Source of the DNA: Fodinicurvata sp. EGI_FJ10296 | GTDB taxonomy: Bacteria > Pseudomonadota > Alphaproteobacteria > DSM-16000 > Inquilinaceae | Assembly (NCBI RefSeq): GCF_040712075.1 | Contig: NZ_JBFCVL010000011.1 | Span: forward strand, 1 to 64,000 | DNA length: 64,000 bases | Reading direction: 5' to 3' | Shown here: in pieces, positions 35,703 to 45,129 of the stretch | Numbering within the stretch: the stretch's first letter is position 1 | How the letters are laid out: each line of letters starts with the position of its first letter | Notes under the pieces: model-generated | What the model was told of the DNA's origin: nothing | Database searches by the model: none | Seen by the model: the letters and a program-made list of their open reading frames with translations, nothing else | Made by a program: the position numbers and the translations under genes

Positions 35703-37135
35703 GCCAGTGCCTCCGCCAGCGCCACCAGCCGGGGCTGCCAGGGCGCCGCGGCCTCCAGCTGATATGCCAGTGAAAACAGCACTTCGTCCCGGCCCGGCGA
35801 TGCCGCGAAATGACAGCCGATTGGCAGCCCCTCGTCTGTCCAGTACAGCGATACGGACATTGCCGGCGAACCGGCCATCGATGCGGCGAACCTATAGCCG
35901 GCCAATCGCCCGGTGAAGTCGATCAGGGCGTCGGTGTCACGATCCGGCCCGTATTGCCCCAACTCAAAGGCGGCAAAGGGCACGGTCGGAGAAAGGACGG
36001 CATCGAACGGCGCCATCGCGTCGATCAAACCGCGCTCGGCGTCGGTCAACGCGGATTGCGAGCGCTCGTATGCCTCGGGCCCAAGACCCTGCGCCCGCCG
36101 GATGACTTCGCGGGTATGTGGCTCCAGCAGCGTGTCGTCGAAGGCCGCTCCCATCATCGCCCTGAACTGGGCCACCATACCGTTCAGAACCAGTCCGGTA
36201 AGGGCAAAGAACGCCCGGCTGGTTTCATCGGCATCGAATGGCGGGGATTCGATCTCGACAACCTCATGGCCCAGATCCTGGCAGAGGCGCCAGGCCGTCT
36301 CCAGGGCGGCGTCGGCTTCGGGGCTTGGCGGCCGGCCGAACGCGTCGCAGCGATAGGCGCCGATCCGCAGCGGCGCTGGCGCGGAATCGCGGGACGAGGA
36401 TCGACCCTGGTCGGGCTGCTCGGTCGCTTCCAGCCATGCGGCACTGTCGCGAACGGATCGGCTCACACAATGCTCGCTGACCAATCCTGCGGTCGGCAGA
36501 TCGGCGGGCATGCCGGCCGACACCGTCCGCCCCCGGCTCGGTTTAAAGCCGAACAGGCCACAGAACGATGCCGGCCCCCTGATCGATCCGCCGCCGTCGG
36601 AGGCATGCGCGATCGCCACCATGCCCGATGCGACGGCAGCCACGGCCCCGCCGGATGATCCGCCGGGCGAGCGGCGAAGATCCCACGGATTGCGCGTCGC
36701 GCCGTTGGCGGCCGTCTCGGTCGTGCCAAGCAGACCGAATTCCGAGGTCGCGCTCTTGCCCAGAACGACAAGGCCGCTTTCGTCGAGAGCTTCGGTATAG
36801 GGCGACCCGCCCTGTGCCTTCTGCCCTTTGAACAGGCGCGATCCCAAGGCACATTCATAACCGGGATAGGCAAGCAGATCCTTGAGCAGGGTCGGCACCC
36901 CGGCAAACACGCCCTGCCCGGCCGCATCTCGCGAATGCTGACGCGCAAGATCGAAATCGGCCGACGCAAGGGCATTGATCCGCGGATTCAGCCGCTCAAT
37001 GCGGCCAATAGCAGCCTCAGTCAGTTCCAGCGCCGTGACCTCGCCGTCGCGGACCAGCCGCCCTTGCTCCGTGGCATCCATATGGACGAATTCATCCATT
37101 CGCGATTGCGTGTCGCGGGACTGTCCTGGTTGCAT
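35687..37135 (-). CDS. Amidase-signature hydrolase
   Basis: This 482-residue enzyme starts at ATG 37135 behind GAGGGGGCGG. It has the Ser-cisSer-Lys triad: Lys in VPTLLKDLLAY, the cis-Ser in the SDGGGSIRGPAS block, and the nucleophile Ser in the linker RRSPGGSSGGAVAAVASGM. It hydrolyses an amide bond; the precise substrate cannot be deduced. The TetR gene overlaps its end. A DMT transporter starts divergently 182 bases away. Confidence 0.92.
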   Translation of the reverse strand: MQPGQSRDTQSRMDEFVHMDATEQGRLVRDGEVTALELTEAAIGRIERLNPRINALASADFDLARQHSRDAAGQGVFAGVPTLLKDLLAYPGYECALGSRLFKGQKAQGGSPYTEALDESGLVVLGKSATSEFGLLGTTETAANGATRNPWDLRRSPGGSSGGAVAAVASGMVAIAHASDGGGSIRGPASFCGLFGFKPSRGRTVSAGMPADLPTAGLVSEHCVSRSVRDSAAWLEATEQPDQGRSSSRDSAPAPLRIGAYRCDAFGRPPSPEADAALETAWRLCQDLGHEVVEIESPPFDADETSRAFFALTGLVLNGMVAQFRAMMGAAFDDTLLEPHTREVIRRAQGLGPEAYERSQSALTDAERGLIDAMAPFDAVLSPTVPFAAFELGQYGPDRDTDALIDFTGRLAGYRFAASMAGSPAMSVSLYWTDEGLPIGCHFAASPGRDEVLFSLAYQLEAAAPWQPRLVALAEALACRSD

Positions 37136-37156
37136 AACCGCCCCCTCTTCGCCAGA

Positions 37157-37178
37157 AGAATAATGAATAATATATTCT
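37157..37178. promoter_or_regulatory. Inverted repeat in amidase/DMT promoter region
   Basis: AGAATA (37157-37162) and TATTCT (37173-37178) form an inverted repeat with a 10-base spacer in an AT-rich patch just upstream of the amidase gene. It is a candidate operator for the TetR protein encoded with the amidase. Weakly supported. Confidence 0.35.
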
Positions 37179-37317
37179 CTTTTCAGTGTCAACATCGACC
37201 GCGCTGCCCGATCGGCAGGTTCCGAAACCCTGGACTTCGGGCGGATGCGGCTTGTATCGTCGACTTTCCCGACGGTCACCCTCGCCGGTAAAAACAAACG
37301 CCAGGTTGCGGACAAGC

Positions 37318-38265
37318 ATGGCCCCTATGAGCGACAACATGCGCGGCGCCGCTCTGATGATGGGCAGCATGGCCGCTTTCGTGACCAACGACACGCTGAT
37401 CAAGCTGGCATCACAGGAGATGTCGCTTTTTCAGGCGATCCTCGTGCGCGGCATATTCGCGACGCTGCTGATCGCCGTCGTTGCGTGGCGGCAAAAGGCA
37501 TTGCTCGTCCGCCTGCCGCCGAACGACCGGCGTCTGGTCGTGCTGCGGACCACCGGCGAAGTAGGCGCGACGGTCTGCTTTCTGACCGCGCTGATCAACA
37601 TGCCGCTGGCCAATGCGACGGCGATCCTGCAATCGGTCCCGCTGGCGCTGACGCTGGCCGCCGCCATTTTTCTAAAGGAACCGGTGGGCTGGCGCCGATA
37701 CGCCGCCATCATCATCGGCTTCGGCGGCGTCATGATGATCGTTCGCCCCGGTGCGGCCGACTTCAACAGCTATTCACTGCTGGCCCTGGCGGCGGTGGGG
37801 TTCATCGTTCTGCGCGAGTTGACGACTTACCGACTGTCACCGGGCATTCCGTCCCTGCATGTCGCCTTCGTCGCCTCGGCAGCGATCCTGGTGCTGGGGG
37901 CCGGCGGCTCGACGCTCGGCCCGTGGACGCCAATGACCGCTTACGGCGTGATCGTCCTTGCCGGCGCTGGCCTGTGCCTGTTCGCCGGTTATGTGCTCGC
38001 GGTCATGACCATGCGGGTCGGCGAGATCGGCTTCGTCACGCCATTCCGCTATTCGATCCTGATTTGGGCGATTATCCTGGGCATGGTGGTTTTCGGCGAT
38101 ATTCCCGACGTCTGGACCGTGCTGGGGATTACAATCGTTGTCATGACGGGGTTGTTTACAATTTACAGGGAGCGCAAACTGAGCCGGCAGGCAGCGGCCG
38201 AAAGGACCCGCGACACGACAACCGGCCATGCCGCAGCCCGGCGTAGCGAAGCCGACGAAGGATGA
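37318..38265 (+). CDS. DMT-superfamily (EamA) transporter
   Basis: This ~315-residue protein is taken from ATG 37318; ATG 37327 is equally possible, and the open frame further upstream is not coding. There are ten hydrophobic segments in two EamA repeats, with KEPVGWRRYAAIIIGFGGV and the repeated RPGAADF-type junction. It is 27 bases from ATG 37318 to the next internal Met and has no strong ribosome site, so the start is uncertain. It is divergent from the amidase gene and followed after 6 bases by the PAS protein. Confidence 0.88.
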   Translation: MAPMSDNMRGAALMMGSMAAFVTNDTLIKLASQEMSLFQAILVRGIFATLLIAVVAWRQKALLVRLPPNDRRLVVLRTTGEVGATVCFLTALINMPLANATAILQSVPLALTLAAAIFLKEPVGWRRYAAIIIGFGGVMMIVRPGAADFNSYSLLALAAVGFIVLRELTTYRLSPGIPSLHVAFVASAAILVLGAGGSTLGPWTPMTAYGVIVLAGAGLCLFAGYVLAVMTMRVGEIGFVTPFRYSILIWAIILGMVVFGDIPDVWTVLGITIVVMTGLFTIYRERKLSRQAAAERTRDTTTGHAAARRSEADEG

Positions 38266-38271
38266 CGGAGA

Positions 38272-38838
38272 TTGAGTTTGACGAACGAGGCTCCCGGTAA
38301 ACGATGGGGATTTATCGACCGGGCACCGGCGCGCTCGAAGCTGATCGACCCGATGTTCGAAGAACTGGCCGCGCCGGTCGGCCCGAAGGCCCGGGCGCTC
38401 TTCGATCTCTGGCGCGAGGTTTCGCCGCCGGGGGACCTGCCTAACCGGACCGCCTTTACCTTCGAGCGCATACAGGAATGCGGTTCGATGGGGTATTTCT
38501 TCGTGATCGAGCCCATGGACGGCGGCCGGGACTGGCGCTACCGCCTCGTCGGCTCCCGCATTACATGGTTGTTCGGCGAGGATACGACGAATGTGCCGTT
38601 TACGGTGCATTTTTATCCCGACGAAGCCGAACAGTGCATCGCGCTGTCGAACAGTGTCGTGAGAACGCGCGTCCCTTTGTTCCTCAGGGCCCGCTTCGTC
38701 TCGGGCAATTTCTCAGGTGAACTGGAAACCATGTCGCTGCCCGTCCACAGTCCCGACAACTCGGAACTGTGGCTGGTTGGCGCGTCCTATCCGACCGGAG
38801 AGGCAGCGCGGCTCGCCGGCATCCAGGGCGACGGCTAG
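38272..38838 (+). CDS. PAS_5 domain protein
   Basis: This 188-residue single-domain protein has a PAS_5-type fold: RAPARSKLIDPMFEELA at the start, then DRYRLVG-like text (DWRYRLVGSRITWLFGED) and LWLVGASYPTGEAARLAG at the end. Such proteins are common in marine and soil alphaproteobacteria and have no known partner. The start is a TTG: 38272 is possible but GGAG lies only one base away, so TTG 38278 is the better-spaced alternative. Probably co-transcribed with the DMT gene. Confidence 0.8.
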   Translation: MSLTNEAPGKRWGFIDRAPARSKLIDPMFEELAAPVGPKARALFDLWREVSPPGDLPNRTAFTFERIQECGSMGYFFVIEPMDGGRDWRYRLVGSRITWLFGEDTTNVPFTVHFYPDEAEQCIALSNSVVRTRVPLFLRARFVSGNFSGELETMSLPVHSPDNSELWLVGASYPTGEAARLAGIQGDG

Positions 38839-38841
38839 AGC

Positions 38842-40272
38842 TTATGTGACGGAATACGCAGCGTAGTCATCCGCCGTCTGCGTCGCCGCCACGCGCACGA
38901 AATGCACCCACGCCGCCAGGCCGTCGGTCAGGCCGCTCATTCGAAAGAATTCGTTGGGCGCGTGATAATCCTCGTCAGCGGTGGCAAAGGCCAGCGGCAC
39001 GGTATCGAGACCCAACTCGGTTTTCATGATCGCCGTCAGTGGCAGCGTCGCGCCCATCCGCACACGCAGCGGCTGGGTACCGAGAGTCCGGGCGAAAGCC
39101 GTCTCGACAGCGGCCAGCAGCGGGTGGTCCAGCGGCGTGGAATAGGCCGCGCAGCCGCCGCGATTGTCGTCGATCGCCACGGAAGCACCCGCCGGACAGG
39201 CCGCTTTCAGATGAGCGACGACGGCGGCCTGCGCGGTGTCGGGATCCTGGCCCGGACCAAGACGCATGGTCAGTTTTGCCGTGGCCCGATTGGGAATGAC
39301 AGTCTTCGACCCCTCGCCGGTATAGCCGCCCCACATGCCGTTGACCTCGATCGTCGGGCGGTACCACAGCCGCTCCAGCACATCGAATCCGGCCTCGCCG
39401 GTATCGACCGTTCCCAACGCGTCGAAGAATCCCGCCCGGTCAAACGGGATCGCCATCATCGCCTCGCGCTCGGCGTCGGTCGGCGGAATCAGGCCGTCAG
39501 TGAAACCCGAAACGGCGATGGCCCCATCCGGACGGTGCAGGCCCGCCAACAGTCCCGCCATGACATGCAGGGCATTGGGCACCGCGCCGCCGTACCGGCC
39601 CGAATGCAGGTCCTTGACCGCCGTCGTGACGGTCACCTCGAAGCCGTTGTTGCCGCGGGAACCGACATTGACAGTCGCCAGATCGGCGCGCCAGCGGGCG
39701 CCGTCGGCGGAAACGACGGCATCGGCGGCCAGACGGTCGCGATGGTGCCGGCAAATCGCCGCCAGGCTCCGGCTGCCGGTCTCTTCCTCGCCTTCCAGCA
39801 GGATCTTCACATTGATCGGCAGCCGCCCCTCTATCGATATGAAGGCGCCGAGTGCCTCGATCGCCGTCAGAACCGGGGCCTTGTCGTCCGACACGCCCCG
39901 GCCATAGAGGCGGCCGTCGCGCTCGGTCAGGGTAAAGGGCGGCGTCGTCCACAAGTCGAGCGGATCGGGCGGCTGGACGTCGTAATGGCCATAGATCAGC
40001 AACGTCGGCGCACCCGGCGCCTCCAGTGACTGGGCATACACCGCCGGTTCGCCGCCGGCTTCCAGTGTCGTGACGCCGGAAAATCCCAACGCCCGAAGCC
40101 GGTCGACCAGAAACGCACGGGCGTCAGCCATGCCCTGGGCATAAGCAGAATCCGTCCCCACCGACGGAAAGGCCACATAATGGGCCAGACGATGGACCAA
40201 TTCGTCGACCCGGCCCAGCAGATCGTTAAGCACCGGATCGTCGGTACCGGATGGCAGAGGCGTCGTGGACAT
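38842..40272 (-). CDS. M20-family metallopeptidase / dipeptidase
   Basis: This 476-residue zinc hydrolase has ligands typical of M20: His in IYGHYDVQPP, Asp in GRGVSDDKAP, the Glu pair in LEGEEETGS and the C-terminal His in EDYHAPNE. It has a dimerisation domain in the middle (NGFEVTVTTAVKDLHSGRYG). Most relatives cleave dipeptides or N-acyl amino acids. It follows the BKACE gene by 11 bases and is the last gene of the leftward TRAP operon. Confidence 0.92.
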   Translation of the reverse strand: MSTTPLPSGTDDPVLNDLLGRVDELVHRLAHYVAFPSVGTDSAYAQGMADARAFLVDRLRALGFSGVTTLEAGGEPAVYAQSLEAPGAPTLLIYGHYDVQPPDPLDLWTTPPFTLTERDGRLYGRGVSDDKAPVLTAIEALGAFISIEGRLPINVKILLEGEEETGSRSLAAICRHHRDRLAADAVVSADGARWRADLATVNVGSRGNNGFEVTVTTAVKDLHSGRYGGAVPNALHVMAGLLAGLHRPDGAIAVSGFTDGLIPPTDAEREAMMAIPFDRAGFFDALGTVDTGEAGFDVLERLWYRPTIEVNGMWGGYTGEGSKTVIPNRATAKLTMRLGPGQDPDTAQAAVVAHLKAACPAGASVAIDDNRGGCAAYSTPLDHPLLAAVETAFARTLGTQPLRVRMGATLPLTAIMKTELGLDTVPLAFATADEDYHAPNEFFRMSGLTDGLAAWVHFVRVAATQTADDYAAYSVT

Positions 40273-40283
40273 GGCTCGCTTTC

Positions 40284-41222
40284 TCAGAAATTGACCCGGT
40301 CGCCGCCCTTCAGCGTCAACATTTCCCGCGTTTCGGTCGGCGTCGCCACTTCCAGGTCGAGCGCCTCGATGATGGTGCGGATCTTGGTTACCTGTTCGGC
40401 GTTGTTCGCCGCCAGTTGCCCCGGCCCGAGATAAAGGCTGTCCTCCAGGCCGACACGGACATTGCCGCCCATGACCAGCGCCTGGGTCAGGCTCGGCATC
40501 TGGTGGCGCCCGGCCGCCAGAACCGACCAGACGAAATCATTGCCGAACAGCTTGTCGGCGGTGTGCTTCATGAAGGTCACGTTCTCGGGATCGGCCCCGA
40601 TTCCGCCCAGAATGCCAAAAATCGTCTGGACCAGGAACGGTGGCTTGATCATGCCGCGATCCACGAAATGCGCCAGAGTGTAAAGATGCCCGACATCGTA
40701 GCACTCGAACTCGAAGCGGGTGCCGTGCCCCTCGCCCAGTTCGCGCAGGATATAGTCGATATCCTTGAAGGTGTTGCGGAAAATGAAATCGTCGGAAGCT
40801 TCGAGAAACGGCTTTTCCCAATCGAACTTCCAGTCCTTGTAGCGCGCGGCCATGGGGAAGATGCCGAAATTCATCGACCCCATATTCAGCGAGCACATTT
40901 CCGGCGCCGCCTTCATCGGCGCGGCCAGCCGCTGATCGACGGTCATGCCCATGCCGCCGCCGGTGGTGATGTTTACCACGGCATCGGTGCTCTGCTTGAT
41001 CACCGGCAGGAACTGCATGAACACGTCCGGATCGGGCGTCGGGCGGCCATCGTCGGGGTCGCGGGCGTGCAGATGCAGGATAGACGCGCCGGCCTCGGCG
41101 GCAGCGATCGCCTGGGATGCGATATCGGCCGGTTTATACGGCAGCCCCTCCGACATGGTCGGCGTGTGTATCCCGCCGGTGACGGCGCAGGTGACGATGA
41201 CTTTGCGTTTCGGTTTGGCCAT
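40284..41222 (-). CDS. BKACE-family beta-keto acid cleavage enzyme
   Basis: This 312-residue enzyme starts at ATG 41222 (MAKPKRKVIVTCAVTGGIHT), seven bases after GGAG. The open frame reaches ATG 41261, but that start lacks a site and overlaps the cyclase gene. The zinc motif HLHARDPDDG, PMKAAPEMCSLNMGSMNFG, and the C-terminal GGNVRVGLEDSLYLGPG mark the 3-keto-5-aminohexanoate cleavage (Kce/BKACE) family. These enzymes condense a beta-keto acid with acetyl-CoA to give acetoacetate and a new acyl-CoA. The substrate here is unknown. Confidence 0.9.
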   Translation of the reverse strand: MAKPKRKVIVTCAVTGGIHTPTMSEGLPYKPADIASQAIAAAEAGASILHLHARDPDDGRPTPDPDVFMQFLPVIKQSTDAVVNITTGGGMGMTVDQRLAAPMKAAPEMCSLNMGSMNFGIFPMAARYKDWKFDWEKPFLEASDDFIFRNTFKDIDYILRELGEGHGTRFEFECYDVGHLYTLAHFVDRGMIKPPFLVQTIFGILGGIGADPENVTFMKHTADKLFGNDFVWSVLAAGRHQMPSLTQALVMGGNVRVGLEDSLYLGPGQLAANNAEQVTKIRTIIEALDLEVATPTETREMLTLKGGDRVNF

Positions 41223-41247
41223 GGCGGCGCTGCTCCGGCTGTTGAGG

Positions 41248-42030
41248 TTATCGATCGTCATCGAGGATCGCGACCGCCCGGACGAATCCGGCCGACGCGT
41301 TCCTTATCTTGAACGGAAAGCACGAAAGCGTGAACCCGGTTGCGGGCAATTTGTCGAGATTGGTCAATTTTTCGATGTGGCAGTAGCCGATTTCCATACT
41401 GGCGCGGTGACCCTCCCATATCAGGGTGGGATCGCCGGTTTCCTCGAACCGCCGGCGCGTATGCGAGAATGGCGCATCCCAGCTCCAGCCATCGGTGCCG
41501 GTGACGCGAACGCCCTGCTCCAGCAGCCATAGCGTCGCCGCGCGGCCGACACCGCAGCCCCGGTCGATATAGTCGTCGTCGCCATAAGCCGCACCAGCCG
41601 CCGTGTTGACGACCACGATTTCCAGCGGCGACAGGGTATGGCCGATCCGCGCCAGTTCAGCCTCGACATCGTCCGGCGTGACCACATAGCCGTCGGGCAT
41701 GTGCCGGAAGTCCAGCTTTACGCCCGGCTGGAAGCACCAGTCCAGCGGCACCTCGTCGATGGTGATCGCCCGCTTGCCCCCGTCCATGGTCGAATGGTGG
41801 TGATAAGGCGCATCGAGATGGGTGCCGTTGTGGGTGATGATGTCGAGCTTCTCGATCGCCCAGCCCTCGCCGCCGGGGAGATCTTGCGGGCGCAGACCCG
41901 GGAACAGCCCGGCGACCTGCTCGGCCGTCTGCTCGTGCCCAAGATACGTGATTTCCGGCTCGAAACCCGGCGGGTCGGAGGCAATTCCGGTTTCCAGGGC
42001 GACAGAGAGGTCGATGATGCGGCGAGACAT
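41248..42030 (-). CDS. Cyclase-family (kynurenine formamidase-like) hydrolase
   Basis: This 260-residue protein starts at ATG 42030 (MSRRIIDLSVALETG), eight bases after GGAG. The open frame to 42069 is not needed. The metal-binding signature HxGTHxDxPxH is fully present as HNGTHLDAPYHHH, shared with KynB arylformamidase and isatin hydrolase. GDDDYIDRGCGVGRAATLWL and TDGWSWDAPF complete the fold. It is located between a TRAP transporter and a BKACE gene, and its divergent neighbour across the regulator is kynureninase, so hydrolysis of formylkynurenine or isatin-like compounds is attractive but unproven. Confidence 0.88.
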   Translation of the reverse strand: MSRRIIDLSVALETGIASDPPGFEPEITYLGHEQTAEQVAGLFPGLRPQDLPGGEGWAIEKLDIITHNGTHLDAPYHHHSTMDGGKRAITIDEVPLDWCFQPGVKLDFRHMPDGYVVTPDDVEAELARIGHTLSPLEIVVVNTAAGAAYGDDDYIDRGCGVGRAATLWLLEQGVRVTGTDGWSWDAPFSHTRRRFEETGDPTLIWEGHRASMEIGYCHIEKLTNLDKLPATGFTLSCFPFKIRNASAGFVRAVAILDDDR

Positions 42031-42087
42031 GGCGGTGGCTCCGTTGGCGTATTGGCAAGCCGTGGGCATCGGGCTGCGACGAGCCCG

Positions 42088-43404
42088 CTATAACAGACCC
42101 GTGGCGATGGGCGGGAAGGCAACGATCAGGGCCAGCACGAACAGCATGATCACCGCGAAGGGCGCCGCCCCTGCAAATACGTCACCCAGTCCGATCTCCG
42201 GGTCGTCCAATGCCCCCTTGATAACATAGACCGACAGGCCGAGTGGCGGCGTCAGCAATCCGATTTCCACCGCCAGCACCGTGATGATGCCGAACCAGAT
42301 CAGATCGATCTGCATCGCCCCGGCAACCGGCAACGCCAGGGGCAGGGTGATCAGCATGATCGACGAACTGTCCAGGATCGTTCCCAGCACGATCAGCACC
42401 AGCACATAGAAGAAAATGAACCCGTAGATTCCGGAATCGAGGGCGATGATCCATTGTGTCATTGCCGCCGGCAGGCCGGAAAGCGCGAGCATGCGGCTGT
42501 ACATGGTCGCGGCGATGATCAGGAAGCAGATCGCCGCTGTGATATGACCCGTCTCCAGCGTCACGCCCCAGAGCGCGCGAACCCCCATGCGGCGCTTGAC
42601 CACAGCAATCGCGATGGCGCCCAGCGCGCCCACCGCCCCGGCTTCGGTCGGCGTGAAGATGCCGCCATATATGCCACCAAGCACCAGTGTGACCAGAGCC
42701 AGGATCGGCAGCAGCTTGCCGATGCTGTCCGCGAGCAACCCGCGCCGCGCTGACGTATCCGGCGCAGGCGCGACCGGGACACCGGTAAACCCGCTCCAGA
42801 ACCTGACCATTACCCAGATGCCGGCGCAAAAGGCGACCGCCAGCAGAATGCCGGGAAGAATACCGGCGATGAACAACAGGCCAACCGACTGTTCGGCGAT
42901 GATGCCATACAGGATCAGCAGCAGGCTGGGCGGGATCAGCATGCCGAGAACGGAACTGCCCGCCACGACGCCGGTCGCAAAGCGCGGCGTATGACCGATG
43001 CGCAGCATTTCCGGCACGGCGACCTTGGCGAAAACAGCCGCCGACGCGATCGAGATGCCGGTGATAGCGGCAAATACCGCGTTGGCTCCGACCGTCGCCA
43101 TGCCCAGCCCGCCGCGCACGCGGCGAAAGATCCGGTTGGCGACGTCGAAGGTATCCCGGCCGATATCCGCCCGGCTGACCACCAGCCCCATCAGAACGAA
43201 TAGCGGCACGACACCGAACAGATAGCTGGAGATGCTCTCTCGCGCGGCCAGGGACAGGATCCCGGCCGCCTGATCGGCGTTGCCGCGCAGCAACCAGATA
43301 CCGACAAAGCTTACCAGCGACAGCGCGATGCCGACATGCATCCCCAGCCAGATAAGGATCAGGATGGCGGCGAGCGATCCAAGCCCGATCTCCATGCCCG
43401 TCAT
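42088..43404 (-). CDS. TRAP transporter large permease (DctM family)
   Basis: This 438-residue polytopic protein has the DctM signatures GVVPLFVLMGLVVSRADIG, GVVAGSSVLGMLIPPSLLLI and TPTEAGAVGALGAIAIAVV, and the C-terminal LTPPLGLSVYVIKGAL. It overlaps the small-permease stop by four bases (ATGA). It belongs to the TRAP set DctP-DctQ-DctM read leftward from the TetR regulator. The substrate is probably an organic anion. Confidence 0.94.
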   Translation of the reverse strand: MTGMEIGLGSLAAILILIWLGMHVGIALSLVSFVGIWLLRGNADQAAGILSLAARESISSYLFGVVPLFVLMGLVVSRADIGRDTFDVANRIFRRVRGGLGMATVGANAVFAAITGISIASAAVFAKVAVPEMLRIGHTPRFATGVVAGSSVLGMLIPPSLLLILYGIIAEQSVGLLFIAGILPGILLAVAFCAGIWVMVRFWSGFTGVPVAPAPDTSARRGLLADSIGKLLPILALVTLVLGGIYGGIFTPTEAGAVGALGAIAIAVVKRRMGVRALWGVTLETGHITAAICFLIIAATMYSRMLALSGLPAAMTQWIIALDSGIYGFIFFYVLVLIVLGTILDSSSIMLITLPLALPVAGAMQIDLIWFGIITVLAVEIGLLTPPLGLSVYVIKGALDDPEIGLGDVFAGAAPFAVIMLFVLALIVAFPPIATGLL

Positions 43405-43982
43405 TCCGCCGCTTCCCCGAGCCCGTTCCTGTTCACTTCGCCGCGAAAGGCCAGCACGAACAAAGCGGCGGTGCGGGACAGGAAGACCATGCAGAGCACC
43501 ACCGAACCGGCAAGAACGATGCCATGGACCGGCCAGATCGGCGCGTTGAACTGGCCGACCGCGCCGACCATTTCGTTGCGGCCATAGCTGCGCAGGAACA
43601 GCGGCCAGAACGCGTTGATCAGGACGCCGATCAGGAAGGCGCCGCCAAGATGCATCACGCCGTCCAGCAGTCGGCCGGCCCTGGGAGAACGCCGGTACAG
43701 GGCGCCCAGGAGGGCGTCGGATCGGGTCAGCTTGCCGCGCGCCAGCGTATTCGCGATCTGCAGGAACACGATGGCGAGGATCGACATGGCCACGATCTCG
43801 GGCACCCCGGCGATCGGCGCGCCGAGCGCCGCCCGCCCGACCACGTCGGCAACGATCAGCATCATGATGACCAGGATGATGGCCGTACCGACCGCGCTCA
43901 TGATCGCAGTCAGCCGGTCCAGGGCGACCGATACCCGATCGAGCAACCCGATGCCGGTCGAGAGATTCTGCGTCGTTGCCAC
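43401..43982 (-). CDS. TRAP transporter small permease (DctQ family)
   Basis: This 193-residue protein starts at GTG 43982, five bases after a GGAGG site. The longer frame to 44168 has an Arg-rich leader and is rejected. It has four hydrophobic helices with DRLTAIMSAVGTAIILVIMM at the start and the DctQ connector LARGKLTRSDALLGALYRR. It pairs with the overlapping large permease. Confidence 0.9.
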   Translation of the reverse strand: MATTQNLSTGIGLLDRVSVALDRLTAIMSAVGTAIILVIMMLIVADVVGRAALGAPIAGVPEIVAMSILAIVFLQIANTLARGKLTRSDALLGALYRRSPRAGRLLDGVMHLGGAFLIGVLINAFWPLFLRSYGRNEMVGAVGQFNAPIWPVHGIVLAGSVVLCMVFLSRTAALFVLAFRGEVNRNGLGEAAE

Positions 43983-44020
43983 GTTGCCTCCACTATGTCG
44001 CAAGCCGGACCGGGCGGTTA

Positions 44021-45097
44021 TTACCTGTCCGACCAGTCCCGTGGCAGTTCGACACCGGCTTCGGTCAAGGCCGCGATATAGGCGTCCAGCACGGCGTTTG
44101 CCGGCAAGCCCCGGGACTCGGCATCCTCGGCCCAGTTGCCGGCGACGTCCGGCAGCGCCTCCGCCCAACGCGCCCGTTCCCCGGCGGACAGTTCACTGAC
44201 CGAGCCGTCTCCCCCGGTCAGGGTCTCGAAGGCGGCTTCGACACGCTCGGACTGCTCGGCGATATAAGCTTCGGTATAGGCGCCGGCCCCCGTCCGCAGG
44301 GCATTCTGTACGGTCTCGGGCAAGTTGTCGTACCACGGCCCGTTGGCGACGACGGAGCCAGCATACTGAGCGCCGAAATTGGTGATGGTCAGGTGCGGCG
44401 CTACCTCGTGCAAGCGGGCCGGTGCGGCCGCCGTCGGGAACACAATCACGCCGTCAAACACGCCTGTTTGAATATCATTGTAATAGCTGGTCAGATCGCC
44501 GGAAACGCCGACCGCGCCCGTGCCTTCCAGCCAGTTGACGGCCGGTCCCGGCGCCGCGATGCGCCGACCTTGCAGGTCGTCGAGCGTCTCAACCGGAAAA
44601 TTCGTCATCAGCAGGTAGTTATCCAATGCGAACCCGCCGCCGAGATATTCGATGTCGTATTCACGCCAGCTTTCGACCATGCCCGGAACCGTCTCGTGCA
44701 GGTCGTTGACGACATCGAGCACCAGCTCGGCATCCGATGTGCCGAACGGCGTGAAATAGGTGACGTTCTGCAGCGGCAGGGAGTTGGGCTCGAACACCGT
44801 CGGGACGACGCCGACTTCTGCCAGGCCGATCTCCAGGGCTTCAAGCTCACCGCCGACTGCCGCCAGCGACCCGCCATACGCTTCCTGCCATGCTATGGAA
44901 TGCCCACTCCCCTCAAGCGCGGCATCGACGGCTGGAATGAAGGTTTCGGTCAGGTGTTTCACCCACAGAAAGATCGGCGGGTGACCATTGACCACTGTAA
45001 TGTTGAAATCATCGGCCGCGGCCGGACCGGCGGCGGCCCCCGCGGCGATCACGGCCGCTGTGGCGCCCAGCAGGGCGTGGCGAATACGGTATGTCAT
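44021..45097 (-). CDS. TRAP transporter substrate-binding protein (DctP family)
   Basis: This 358-residue periplasmic receptor starts at ATG 45097 behind GGAGGAAAC. ATG 45121 is open but has no site. The signal peptide ends at AAAGPAAADDF (~29). DctP features are LQGRRIAAPGPAVNWLEGTG, the region that carries the ligand-binding Arg, and TGVFDGVIVFPTAAAPARLH. It sits just below the TetR gene. The ligand is unknown; a small aromatic or keto acid would fit the enzymes nearby. Confidence 0.92.
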   Translation of the reverse strand: MTYRIRHALLGATAAVIAAGAAAGPAAADDFNITVVNGHPPIFLWVKHLTETFIPAVDAALEGSGHSIAWQEAYGGSLAAVGGELEALEIGLAEVGVVPTVFEPNSLPLQNVTYFTPFGTSDAELVLDVVNDLHETVPGMVESWREYDIEYLGGGFALDNYLLMTNFPVETLDDLQGRRIAAPGPAVNWLEGTGAVGVSGDLTSYYNDIQTGVFDGVIVFPTAAAPARLHEVAPHLTITNFGAQYAGSVVANGPWYDNLPETVQNALRTGAGAYTEAYIAEQSERVEAAFETLTGGDGSVSELSAGERARWAEALPDVAGNWAEDAESRGLPANAVLDAYIAALTEAGVELPRDWSDR

Positions 45098-45129
45098 CAA
45101 GGGTTTCCTCCGTGATTGCATGATTATTG

